DNA of 64,000 nt from an uncultured Lachnospiraceae bacterium (GTDB lineage: Bacteria; Bacillota; Clostridia; Lachnospirales; Lachnospiraceae): the NCBI GenBank assembly GCA_910579615.1, contig CAJTUA010000007.1:122544-186543 (forward strand). The letters are read 5' to 3'. Made by a program: the position numbers and the translations under genes. Under the pieces are notes generated by a model, which saw only the letters and a list, made by a program, of their open reading frames with translations, was not told where the DNA came from and searched no databases. Below, in pieces: positions 51,240 to 59,368 of the stretch. Numbering within the stretch: position 1 is the stretch's first letter; the number at the start of each line of letters is the position of its first letter.

Positions 51240-52643
51240 TTATCGTTCTATCTCAAGCACTGCCATCAGCCCCGCCAAAAGCTCCTCATCGATAAATTTT
51301 GCTGCTGCGCGGTTATAAAACACATTCGTGGTATCCCATAACACCGGGCACATGCCACGGCTGTACGCCGCTTCGCACACGGCAGTTAAATAGCGGTTCA
51401 CGGCACCCTCCGCCTTATTTTTTGTCGCGCTGCCGAACTCGCCGACAATGACCGGAATCCCTTTGTCGATAAAATGCTCTTTCATCATATCCATGTTTTT
51501 ATACAAAAGCTCATAATCCGCATCGCTGCCCCAATCTGCCTGCATCTTGCCCCAGCTTGCGTCCGCGTCCAGAATCGCGAAGGTGGATGGCGTATAATAA
51601 TGCACGGACACGGCACAACGGCCTGCCGGGTCTTCCGGCATTTTGAACATCTCATCGCAGGTCAGCTCGATATCCGTCGCGTAGCCCGCAATCAACAGAT
51701 GGCGCAGGGCATTATTGCCGCCGGAGCTGCGCACGATATCCACAAATTTCTGATTGATTTCATTTAAAAGCCCATATGCCTCATCCTTGCCATTTGTGCC
51801 GCCATAACGGTTCCAGAGACTGTCCCAACATCCCTCCTCGTTGAGCGACTCGAACATCAGATGGTCGTCGTAATCCCCGAACGCCTCACAAAGCTGTGTC
51901 CAGATGCGCTCATATTTGTACATGCACTCGTCTTTTTCCTCCGGCTTCGCAAAACCGTCCCACCAACCGCCATCCCAGTGGATATTGACAATGACGCACA
52001 TATCTGTTTTCAGCACACAGTCCACGACCGCCTTGACGCGCGCCAGATATTTCTCGTTAATCGTGTAGTCGTCCCCCATCATGTTTGACCATGCCACCGG
52101 GATACGCATGACACCGAAGCCGCATTCCGCATAGCCTTCAATAATTTTGGGCGAGATGGCCGGGCTGCCCCAGCCGGTTTCGTATGCCGTCACGGTTGTT
52201 GCCTCCCAACCACAGCTCTCAAAGGTATTCCCAAGGTTAATTCCAACGCCAAAGCTCTGCACGTATTCCATTGTTGTCATATCGCGCATCGCAACCGTCT
52301 GGCTGTCACCGTCCGCGCCGCCCTGGTCCGCTTCTTTTGTCGGCTCCGCATCCGCTTTTCCCGGCTCGTCCTGGTTATCGTCATCCTGACCTGCCCCCTG
52401 CGTCGAACCCGGATTCTCCTGCCGCGCCCCGTCCTGTGAATCGCCGTCCTGACCTGCCTGCGGTGTTGGTGTACCCTGCGCATCGCTGCCCTGGTTTGCG
52501 CCCTGTGTCGGCGTCACATTTTCCGGTGTGCCCTCTTTGCCTGCATCCCCACATCCGGCAAGCACCGTCGCGGAACAAAGCAGCGCACATAGCGCTTTTT
52601 TCCATTCTTTTTTTGCTTTTTCTGTCTTAAAATACTTCCTCAT
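51240..52643 (-). CDS. GH5 cellulase-type glycosidase, lipoprotein
   Basis: A 467-residue lipoprotein (lipobox LAGC, Cys31) with an Asp/Gln/Gly/Pro-rich linker (about 32-118) and a GH5 barrel. FGVGINLGNTFESCG opens the barrel; VIVNIHWDGGWWDG, acid/base Glu269 in ESLNEEG, the HYY motif (348-350) and nucleophile Glu402 in VIVGEFGS are all present. GH5 enzymes cut beta-1,4-glucans, mannans or xyloglucan; the exact subfamily is not clear. With the GH10 lipoprotein it points to a cell-surface fibre-degrading set. It is 97 bp downstream of the intracellular GH43 gene, in the same direction. Confidence 0.9.
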   Translation of the reverse strand: MRKYFKTEKAKKEWKKALCALLCSATVLAGCGDAGKEGTPENVTPTQGANQGSDAQGTPTPQAGQDGDSQDGARQENPGSTQGAGQDDDNQDEPGKADAEPTKEADQGGADGDSQTVAMRDMTTMEYVQSFGVGINLGNTFESCGWEATTVTAYETGWGSPAISPKIIEGYAECGFGVMRIPVAWSNMMGDDYTINEKYLARVKAVVDCVLKTDMCVIVNIHWDGGWWDGFAKPEEKDECMYKYERIWTQLCEAFGDYDDHLMFESLNEEGCWDSLWNRYGGTNGKDEAYGLLNEINQKFVDIVRSSGGNNALRHLLIAGYATDIELTCDEMFKMPEDPAGRCAVSVHYYTPSTFAILDADASWGKMQADWGSDADYELLYKNMDMMKEHFIDKGIPVIVGEFGSATKNKAEGAVNRYLTAVCEAAYSRGMCPVLWDTTNVFYNRAAAKFIDEELLAGLMAVLEIER

Positions 52644-52718
52644 ATTTTTATTTCCCTCACCTTCCGCTGTCTGGGACAGCTTTTTCTTTCCTTCTACTGT
52701 GGACTTTTACATCTGCTT

Positions 52719-54143
52719 TTATTTCATAAACACAAACTCCTTGAATTCAAAAAGACAACGCTCCTTAAAATAATCCCCCGTCCAGCCTTCATATCTTGTT
52801 GTCACCGTAAAATACAGCGCATGCCTTCCGGTTACCGCTTCCGTCACACAGCTTACCACACCGCCATCATGCCCGATTTCCACACAGCCGATTTCCCGCC
52901 CGCTTTCTGCATTCTCCCCATCAATCCAGATATGTAAGGTGGCGTCACAACCGCAGCCGTTAATTTTTGCTGCAAATTCCATCGTCTTACTTGAAACATC
53001 TGCCCCGAAATCAAAATACTTGTAGCCGATGACCGCACCGTCCCGGATATTTGTCACGACCCGTTCAAATACATTGTGTTCCGTCACAAATGCCCCGCCT
53101 TTTAAGACACAGGCAGTCTCTGCGGGCGTTATTTCATACGGCGAGAGCGCCTCCTCAAAACCGAGAGAGGTCATCTGTACCGGCACAATCGTACCATCCG
53201 GAAGAAATTCAATTTTCTCTGAGCAGGCGCGCCTTGACATAATTGTGCCGTTCGTCATGCGGTGGTAAAAAATATACCACTGACCATTGATGCACGCCAC
53301 CGACCCGTGGTCATTGCCGCCCGGATAATCCACGCCATTGTCCACGATATAGCCGCGGTAGGTAAAAGGGCCCGTCGGCGCATCCGCTGTCGCATACGCC
53401 AAACGGCTGCCGCGCTTTGGAGAGTAAATCAGATAATAAATGCCGTTGATTTTTCGCGGCGAACAGGCTTCAAAAAACAGGCTTTCCGGCTCCGTAAAGC
53501 CATAGGAATCCGCAACCGGCATTCCCGGCACGGTCGGTGGGTTTGCAGATTTGGCGCTATTTTCCCCCTCCGCGCCTGCCAAGTTGCACGGAATAATATG
53601 CTCAATGCAGCTTCCGTCGATAATCTCGTACATATTTTGTGCATTGATTTCCGCCATGAACGAGCGCTCATAGCCGCAATAAATATAGACCCTGCCGTCA
53701 TCATCCACCAAGACACCTGGGTCAATAAACCACCCGTTGCAGCACACGGCATCCGGCACAGTATATTTGTACTGCGAGAGTAAAGTAAACGGACCTTCCG
53801 GGCGGTCACTGACTGCCACGCAGCCAATTGCCCCTACAATGTAGGCATACAGATAAAATTTCCCGTCTTTTTCCACGACATCCGGCGCGTAAAGCTCGTT
53901 ATTTTCCTTTGTCCACAGCGTATCCGCAGCGTGGTCGCGGTCCGCCCTTGTGTGGAAAATGTCGCCGTGGCAAACCCAGTGGTTTAAATCGTCCAAAGGC
54001 GCGCTCCAACATTTCAGCACATAGTCGCAGAATTTGTCCGCTCCCGCGCGGTCATGTGAGCCGTATATGTAGACACGGTCGCCGAATACCCGCGGCTCCC
54101 CGTCCGGGATATACTCCCATTTTGGCAAATATGGATTTGACAT
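52719..54143 (-). CDS. GH43-family beta-xylosidase/arabinofuranosidase, cytoplasmic
   Basis: From ATG 54143 (GGAGGGGGAAC upstream) it has 474 residues and no signal peptide. The opening YIPDGEPRVFGDRVYIYGSH, ELYAPDVVEKDGKFYLYA, FIDPGVLVDDDGRVYIYCG and the FTEPESLFFEACSPRK acid region are typical of the five-bladed GH43 propeller; residues about 345-474 form a C-terminal beta-sandwich of the CBM6-like kind. It probably releases xylose or arabinose from imported xylo-oligosaccharides made by GH10. Pentoses would then reach the FGGY kinase and rpe routes (inference). Confidence 0.88.
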   Translation of the reverse strand: MSNPYLPKWEYIPDGEPRVFGDRVYIYGSHDRAGADKFCDYVLKCWSAPLDDLNHWVCHGDIFHTRADRDHAADTLWTKENNELYAPDVVEKDGKFYLYAYIVGAIGCVAVSDRPEGPFTLLSQYKYTVPDAVCCNGWFIDPGVLVDDDGRVYIYCGYERSFMAEINAQNMYEIIDGSCIEHIIPCNLAGAEGENSAKSANPPTVPGMPVADSYGFTEPESLFFEACSPRKINGIYYLIYSPKRGSRLAYATADAPTGPFTYRGYIVDNGVDYPGGNDHGSVACINGQWYIFYHRMTNGTIMSRRACSEKIEFLPDGTIVPVQMTSLGFEEALSPYEITPAETACVLKGGAFVTEHNVFERVVTNIRDGAVIGYKYFDFGADVSSKTMEFAAKINGCGCDATLHIWIDGENAESGREIGCVEIGHDGGVVSCVTEAVTGRHALYFTVTTRYEGWTGDYFKERCLFEFKEFVFMK

Positions 54144-54268
54144 GTTCCCCCTCCGTTTATTGATATATTTTTGATTTCTTTCTGCGCAATCAGGCAAGAA
54201 CCCAACTGCAAATATATTGCCTGGGCAGCGGAATTTCCTTTTGTTGCAACATATTGCGCCGATACGCG

Positions 54269-54310
54269 CAAAAACAAGGCTGATTCCCCTGTTTCCGGGA
54301 ATTCAGCCTT
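54269..54310 (-). terminator. Terminator of the pyrE operon
   Basis: AAGGCTGA-TTCCC and GGGAATTCAGCCTT (54276-54310) pair with a one-base bulge; on the minus strand the stem is followed by GTTTTTG. It lies about 105 bp after the small membrane-protein stop. Confidence 0.75.
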
Positions 54311-54413
54311 GCTCCTTGTGCAAACCATCCCATCCAAGGCAGATATCAGTAATCTGTGATGCCCATCTTATTCGCTGGCTTGTCCGTAAACTACAAAAGC
54401 TTCCCTGAACATG

Positions 54414-54575
54414 CTAAAATGTCAGGTCTTTTTTCCGGTGCAGCAGCCTCGCGCCGCCCACAATCATGAAGGCTCCCATCACCGACCCGCACACAATCGT
54501 CAGAATCCCAAAAATAATATTGGTCGCCCCGACCGATTTCATTGTTTTATAGACCTTTTCCATACCAGTCACCAT
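54414..54575 (-). CDS. 53-residue small membrane protein after pyrE
   Basis: Reading on the minus strand from ATG 54575 gives MVTGMEKVYKTMKSVGATN followed by two hydrophobic stretches (IIFGILTIVCGSVMG and FMIVGGARLL), then HRKKDLTF and TAG. A second ATG at 54563 is preceded by GGTGAC and may be the true start (49 residues). It begins 20 bp after the pyrE stop and precedes a terminator, so it is the second gene of that operon. It has the look of a small DUF-type hairpin membrane protein. Function unknown. Confidence 0.7.
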   Translation of the reverse strand: MVTGMEKVYKTMKSVGATNIIFGILTIVCGSVMGAFMIVGGARLLHRKKDLTF

Positions 54576-54595
54576 ATCCTTTCCGATTCATCTGG

Positions 54596-55270
54596 TTATT
54601 TTGCGCCGTACTGCTCATAATATGCGTCAATCGCCGCCTTTAACGTATCATCAATTACCACCCTGCCGCCGCATTCCTTCTGATACAGGTGCTCCACAAC
54701 ATCTGACATGGATACAATTGCATTTGCCGGAATCTTATAAAGCTCCGTGATTTCCTCGAGCGCACTCTTTTCACCTTTTCCGCGCTCCATGCGGTTTAAA
54801 GATACCATAAGCCCTTTAATCTGAACATCCCCCTGTGCCTTTATAATCGGGAAGGTTTCCTCAATGGACTTGCCGGAGGTCGTCACATCCTCGATAATCA
54901 CAACGCGGTCGCCATCCTTTATGGGACTGCCAAGCAAAATGCCGGTATCCCCATGATCCTTGATTTCCTTGCGGTTTGAGCAATAGCGGATATCAACGCC
55001 GTAAAGCTCGCTGATTGCCATTGCTGTTGCGACCGAAAGCGGAATTCCCTTGTATGCGGGTCCAAACAGTACATCGAAATCTAACCCATAATGGTCATGG
55101 ATTGCTTTTGCGTAGTATTCGCCAAGCCTCCTTAACTGGCTTCCGGTCACATATGCACCTGCATTCATAAAAAACGGGGATTTCCTGCCGCTCTTTAGCG
55201 TAAAATCTCCGAATTTCAATACATTTGCCTCCACCATAAAATCAATAAAATCCTGCTTGTACTGCTCCAT
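54596..55270 (-). CDS. pyrE: Orotate phosphoribosyltransferase
   Basis: A 224-residue enzyme converting orotate and PRPP to OMP in pyrimidine synthesis. The PRPP-binding motif VVIIEDVTTSGKSI, the lysine-rich loop YCSNRKEIKDHGD and FGPAYKGIPLSVATAMA are intact. Start ATG 55270 is chosen since AAGGAGG lies 11 nt upstream, inside the seven-codon open extension. It is transcribed with the small membrane-protein gene; other pyr genes are not in the window. Confidence 0.94.
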   Translation of the reverse strand: MEQYKQDFIDFMVEANVLKFGDFTLKSGRKSPFFMNAGAYVTGSQLRRLGEYYAKAIHDHYGLDFDVLFGPAYKGIPLSVATAMAISELYGVDIRYCSNRKEIKDHGDTGILLGSPIKDGDRVVIIEDVTTSGKSIEETFPIIKAQGDVQIKGLMVSLNRMERGKGEKSALEEITELYKIPANAIVSMSDVVEHLYQKECGGRVVIDDTLKAAIDAYYEQYGAK

Positions 55271-55442
55271 ATCCTGCAAATCCTCCTTCATTTTTCGTAG
55301 GAATATCCACTTTTCCTGTCCTTTTCTGAATATCTGTTTTTCATTTTACCACAAGATACTTTTATTTTCAATGAATATATGGAAAGTTTCCTTTGCTTTC
55401 CCGCGCCGCACAGCAAATTCCAAATTTCACCCAGAAACCGGA

Positions 55443-55471
55443 TTGCCTTTTTGCAAAATATCTGCTACAAT
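55443..55471 (+). promoter_or_regulatory. Promoter candidate for the alpha/beta hydrolase
   Basis: TTGCCT (55443-55448), 17 nt, then TACAAT (55466-55471). This implies a leader of about 130 nt. It lies in the 338-bp gap between pyrE and the hydrolase, which holds no gene I can see. Confidence 0.45.
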
Positions 55472-55608
55472 TAAGAAAATCAACAAAACCATAAGCGACG
55501 CGCGCCTGCCGGGTATCGGAAGAAATTTTGCAGGTTCCAAAACAGGCCGGAAGTCGATTTTATAAAATTTTCTTGCCAATATCGGGGCAGAATGTGAGGA
55601 ATATTATA

Positions 55609-56538
55609 ATGAAACAAGACGAACTGCTTTTAATACATGATGATGGATATACAACAACACTCTATCCTTTTTTTACCGATGCGAGCCAGGCAAAAGGCAC
55701 CATACTTATCCTGCACGGTATGGCAGAGCATCATAACCGCTACCGTGAATTTACACTTTTTTTGAATGAAAACGGCTACGACGTGTACCTTTACGACCAC
55801 CGCGGACATGGGACGGACAAAAAACTGGAGGAGCTCGGCTTTATTGCTGAAACGCGCGGCTGGGAAAAGCTCATTCTGGACGCGGTGGACGTGTTAAGCT
55901 ACCTCTCCGAACAAAAGCGCGGGAAACACCTGATTCTCTTCGGGCACAGTATGGGCTCACTCGTTGCCCGCGGCGCGACCGAATACAGCAATCTTATTGA
56001 TGCTGCAATTTTTTCCGGCACCACCGCACCATCCCAGGCAAGCTCTGCAGCAGGGCTTTTTGCCACATCACTGGTCTGTCTGTTTAAGGGAAAACATCAT
56101 CCCTCCCCCTGGCTTAACCATGCCCTTTTTGGGCGCAAGCAATACACCGCTCTTTCCGAACGCACCGCAAACGATTGGCTGACACGCAGCCAGTCGGCAG
56201 TTGGTCTTTATATGAATGACCCCTATTGCGGCTTTATCTGCACCGCGGGCTTTTACCGCGACCTCGTAAAACTTGGCACCTATGTTACCAAACCTGCCAA
56301 TATCCGCAATACCCCAAAGCATCTGCCAATCCTGCTTATTTCCGGCGACAAAGACCCTGTCAGCCGATATGGCGATGAGATTATCCGGCTGCTTGACACC
56401 TACAAAAAGCTCGGTTATGAAAATACGGACTGCATTCTCTATGAGAACTGCCGCCACGAGCTCTTAAACGAGCTGAACCGCAAGGAAATCATGAACGATA
56501 TTTTGCAGTTCATTGAGAAAACCTTTGCAGGGAAATAA
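55609..56538 (+). CDS. Alpha/beta hydrolase, monoacylglycerol-lipase-like
   Basis: From ATG 55609 (GAGGAA 7 nt upstream) a 309-residue serine hydrolase. The oxyanion HGMAEH block (36-41), nucleophile elbow GHSMGS (Ser114), acid Asp in LISGDKDPVS and His in NCRHELLNE form the triad. HGMAEHxxRY and YDHRGHG are typical of monoacylglycerol lipases/lysophospholipases. No signal peptide, so cytoplasmic. It is single, convergent with the THUMP methyltransferase gene and ends at a bidirectional terminator. Confidence 0.88.
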   Translation: MKQDELLLIHDDGYTTTLYPFFTDASQAKGTILILHGMAEHHNRYREFTLFLNENGYDVYLYDHRGHGTDKKLEELGFIAETRGWEKLILDAVDVLSYLSEQKRGKHLILFGHSMGSLVARGATEYSNLIDAAIFSGTTAPSQASSAAGLFATSLVCLFKGKHHPSPWLNHALFGRKQYTALSERTANDWLTRSQSAVGLYMNDPYCGFICTAGFYRDLVKLGTYVTKPANIRNTPKHLPILLISGDKDPVSRYGDEIIRLLDTYKKLGYENTDCILYENCRHELLNELNRKEIMNDILQFIEKTFAGK

Positions 56539-56607
56539 AAATCCGAGAAAACAAGTCAGAAAATGTTCTGATGAATATTCAGAGAAATATTATTCCGGCT
56601 AAATTTT

Positions 56608-56650
56608 TATCCGGGGCAGGCTGCTTTTTCACATCCATGCCCCGGATATT
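56608..56650. terminator. Bidirectional terminator after hydrolase and THUMP genes
   Basis: TATCCGGGGCA (56608-56618) and TGCCCCGGATA (56638-56648) form a perfect 11-bp stem with T-rich flanks on both strands, between convergent genes. Confidence 0.85.
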
Positions 56651-56699
56651 TTGGAATCAATATTTTATTTTTGCCGCATCGGATTGGCAGACGGGCAAC

Positions 56700-57905
56700 C
56701 TACCGTCCAAAATCCTTCTTCGGAATTGCCTGTGCTTCCCTTTGCCTATCCCCGTCCTCCACTCTCTTCTTCTCCGGCTTTGGTCCCAGGAACTGATAAA
56801 AATATGTTTTCATCATACCATTATAAATCTTGCGGTTCTTATCCGCCGTCCTGCCGATGTATTTCTGCGCGTCCTCATACCCGCTGATGATATAATATGA
56901 CCAGGATTCAAGCTTTGCAAACGCCATTCCAATCTCCCGGTAAAGCTCCGGCATTGCCGCCTTCTCCTCCAACCGTTCCCCATACGGCGGGTTTGTAATG
57001 ATAAAGCCGTATTTTTTCGGGCTGGAGAACTGTGCGACAGGCTTTGCCTGAAAATGAATCTGCGCATCCACACCGGCTAACATCGCATTCTGCCTTGCCG
57101 CCCCCACAATATCCCGGTCAATATCATAGCCCTGGATGCTGAGTGTGACATTACGGAGTACCATATCGTCCGCCTCCTCGCGCGCCCGCGCAAAATGCTC
57201 CGGTGCAATCAGGTTTCCCCACTGCTCCGCCAGAAATGTCCGTTTTCTGCCCGGTGCTATGTTCAGCCCCATCATCGCCGCCTCAATCGGTATCGTGCCG
57301 CTGCCACAGAACGGGTCAACCAAAACCCGGTCTTTTTTCCACGGCGTAAGGGATATCAGTGCCGCCGCAAGTGTTTCCGTGAGCGGAGCCTTGCTCGTCA
57401 GCCTGCGGTAGCCCCTCTTGTGCAGGGATTCCCCCGAAGTGTCAATTCCGATGGTAACTTCATCCTTCATAAACGTGACGCGGATTGGATAGCTCGCGCC
57501 CGTCTCCGCAAACCAGTCCAGATGGTATTTCTGCTTTAAACGTTCCACCACCGCTTTTTTCATGATGGATTGGATATCCGACGGGCTGAAAAGCTTGCTC
57601 TTGATGGAGGTCGCCTTGGCCACCCAGAATTTCCCATCCCGCGGGATAAAATTTTCCCACGGCAGTGCTTTTGTCTTTTCAAAAAGCTCGTCGAAGGTTT
57701 CCGCCTTAAATTTCGCCACAAGTAAAAGTACGCGCTCCGTCGTGCGCAGGAAGGTATTCGCGCGGGCGACCGCACTCTCATCGGCGCGGTAAGTCACCCG
57801 CCCGTCCTCTACCTGTACAATCTCAAAGCCAAGCTCCGTTATTTCTTTCTTTAATACCGCTTCCAGCCCAAAATGGCACGGTGATACATATTCGTATATC
57901 GCCAC
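56700..57905 (-). CDS. THUMP-domain rRNA guanine-N2 methyltransferase, RlmL-like
   Basis: A 401-residue protein with an N-terminal ferredoxin-like and THUMP region (about 1-160) and a SAM methyltransferase domain: LVDPFCGSGTIPIEAAMMG and catalytic NPPYGERL (NPPY). It corresponds to the N2-guanosine methyltransferase half of RlmL or Bacillus YpsC. The tail is Lys/Glu/Arg-rich. It is 103 bp downstream of the rhodanese gene in the same direction. Confidence 0.88.
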   Translation of the reverse strand: MAIYEYVSPCHFGLEAVLKKEITELGFEIVQVEDGRVTYRADESAVARANTFLRTTERVLLLVAKFKAETFDELFEKTKALPWENFIPRDGKFWVAKATSIKSKLFSPSDIQSIMKKAVVERLKQKYHLDWFAETGASYPIRVTFMKDEVTIGIDTSGESLHKRGYRRLTSKAPLTETLAAALISLTPWKKDRVLVDPFCGSGTIPIEAAMMGLNIAPGRKRTFLAEQWGNLIAPEHFARAREEADDMVLRNVTLSIQGYDIDRDIVGAARQNAMLAGVDAQIHFQAKPVAQFSSPKKYGFIITNPPYGERLEEKAAMPELYREIGMAFAKLESWSYYIISGYEDAQKYIGRTADKNRKIYNGMMKTYFYQFLGPKPEKKRVEDGDRQREAQAIPKKDFGR

Positions 57906-58007
57906 AATTCCTCCGTTCTGTCTTTTGCCGACCTGTTTTGTTTGAATTGTTTTTGTTCCAATGGTTCTTTTCCCATTGTCTTTTACTCCAATCCCTTTCC
58001 TGTTATT

Positions 58008-58355
58008 CTAATTCTTTTTCCATATCATGTCAACGAATTTTTGGTCCATGCGGCGAAAGGCTTTCTGCAGGGCGTAAACACCGCCCCATAAATTGGTTAC
58101 CTTGTATCCCTCGCGCTTTAAATCCCTGCATGCCATCAGGCTGACATTGCCACGGTCACAGTAAAGAAAGAGCCTGTTCTGCCGGGACAAGCGTTTTTGC
58201 TCCTTCTCCAGGTCATCATAAGGGATATTGATTGCCCCTGCAAGATGCCCCTCTTCGTATTCTTCCGGTGTCCTTAAGTCTATAAAAATACAGCCGGGTT
58301 TTCCCAGCCGTTCCAAGAACTCATACAACTGCGTATTTTGTTCCTCCAAGGTCAT
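58008..58355 (-). CDS. Single-domain rhodanese-like protein
   Basis: A 115-residue rhodanese domain starting at ATG 58355 (GGGAGGTGA upstream; the open frame extends 27 codons further without support). IDLRTPEEYEEGHLAGAINIP, the active-site loop CDRGNVS with Cys66, and the C-terminal NLWGGVYA are present. Such proteins carry persulfide sulfur or serve sulfur transfer. It lacks a signal peptide. Partner unknown. Confidence 0.85.
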   Translation of the reverse strand: MTLEEQNTQLYEFLERLGKPGCIFIDLRTPEEYEEGHLAGAINIPYDDLEKEQKRLSRQNRLFLYCDRGNVSLMACRDLKREGYKVTNLWGGVYALQKAFRRMDQKFVDMIWKKN

Positions 58356-58591
58356 TTCACCTCCCGTGTCTTTTTGGACAGTCTGTCCCGGACATATCAA
58401 AAACTTATGTTTTACAGGCATATGAAGTAAAAACACAGTTTCCTACACATCCTGATATAGTTTATGCGTGGGGTGGGGGGATGGTGACGCAGGAGACGGC
58501 AGATACTTGGAATTATCGTTGTTTGTCAGGGATGTTTTTTATTAAAAGAAGATATTTTTCAAGATGTAATTATATATATTTTGTCTGAAAG

Positions 58592-58635
58592 CACAAAAAA
58601 CAGCCACGGCTTTTTTGCAGTAGCTGTTTTTTGTG
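58592..58635. terminator. Bidirectional terminator
   Basis: CACAAAAAACAGC (58592-58604) and GCTGTTTTTTGTG (58623-58635) form a perfect 13-bp stem whose A/T runs are part of the stem. It lies after the Asn/Ser-rich small gene; the remainder of the 430-bp gap to the rhodanese start holds nothing I can support. Confidence 0.7.
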
Positions 58636-58785
58636 TACCCATATTCTCCAAATATGCCATGCGCAGAAAATACCTTTTCCCTCTGGCGGATGAATTGCCC
58701 CATCCGAACAATCAAGTAATTCCCGAAAGAATTTTTCTTTGCCTGGGGCACAATTCCGGAGAATGCTTTCCGAGCGGTCTTGCCC

Positions 58786-58965
58786 TTACTCGTTCTCGTA
58801 GCTGTTCGAGGTCTTGTTCGAAGTACGGTTGCTCGTCTTGTTTGAGGTCTTGTTCTGGGACTCCGAATTCCTTGTGGAGTTGTTGCAGTTCTGGCTCTTG
58901 TTCTGGGAGCTGTTCTGAGAACTGTTCTGGCTGCTGTTTCTGCTCGTATTATTGTCTGTACTCAT
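58786..58965 (-). CDS. 59-residue Asn/Ser/Gln-rich small protein
   Basis: Minus-strand ATG 58965 follows GGAGGAAAATC. The product begins MSTDNNTSRNSSQN and consists mainly of tandem SQN and NKTSN or NRTSN units, with one Cys, ending YENE. Codons for the repeats vary (AAC/AAT, AGC/TCC/TCG/AGT), which argues that the protein repeat, not the DNA, is conserved. It has no signal or membrane segment. Similar low-complexity small proteins occur in spore-formers, but I cannot name a family. Confidence 0.6.
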   Translation of the reverse strand: MSTDNNTSRNSSQNSSQNSSQNKSQNCNNSTRNSESQNKTSNKTSNRTSNKTSNSYENE

Positions 58966-59067
58966 GATTTTCCTCCATTCCGCGCTTGTCGGCGCTTCCT
59001 TCTGATATTTGGTACATGCTTATTATGTCTGCTCTTTTAAAAACTATACGGATTTCCTGAAATTTTA

Positions 59068-59096
59068 TTGTGATTTTTTTGCTTCTCTGTTAAAAT
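59068..59096 (+). promoter_or_regulatory. Promoter candidate of the ABC-F gene
   Basis: TTGTGA (59068-59073), 17 nt, then TAAAAT (59091-59096). Transcription would start near 59103, exactly where the tandem leader repeats begin. Confidence 0.6.
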
Positions 59097-59101
59097 GGGG
59101 T

Positions 59102-59345
59102 ATTGGTAGAGCAGGATGGGATTCTGCGGAACTAAATATCAGCAGAATCACGGACAGTGCCGGAAACATTTTTCCAGGAGCGGCGCGGATGGGAAAATGT
59201 TTCCTCGGTCATTGGTACTGGGAGGGATTCTGCGGAACTTAAATCAGCAGAATCACGGACAGTGCCGGAAACATTTTTCCGGGAGCAGCGCGGACGGGAA
59301 AATCTTTCCCTGGTCATTGGTACTGGGAGGGATTCTGCGGAACTA
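59102..59345 (+). repeat. Tandem 105-106-bp leader repeats upstream of ABC-F gene
   Basis: Two full units and a partial third begin with GGGATTCTGCGGAACT (at 59118, 59224 and 59329). Each full unit has two stem-loops: GATTCTGC with GCAGAATC (59120-59127/59142-59149; 59226-59233/59247-59254) and GGAAACATTTTTCC with a near-complement (59162-59175/59191-59204; 59267-59280/59296-59309). The third GATTCTGC (59331-59338) has no partner of its own and could compete for the second. The array fills the 266-nt leader up to the ABC-F ribosome site, so a leader-RNA control role is plausible; a tandem insertion element is the alternative. Confidence 0.8.
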
Positions 59346-59368
59346 AAAATAAGAAAGGAATATCTCAA

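Noticed and set aside
58581..58967. Cys/Ser-rich 128-residue plus frame
   Set aside because: Antisense to the Asn/Ser-rich small gene, which has the better ribosome site; the Cys-Ser pattern is the complement of its repeat codons.
59102..59345. CRISPR array
   Set aside because: Units are adjacent, about 106 bp and almost wholly identical, with no spacers and no cas genes.
59103..59345. T-box or known riboswitch in the ABC-F leader
   Set aside because: No T-box core sequence or known aptamer core was seen; only simple repeated hairpins.
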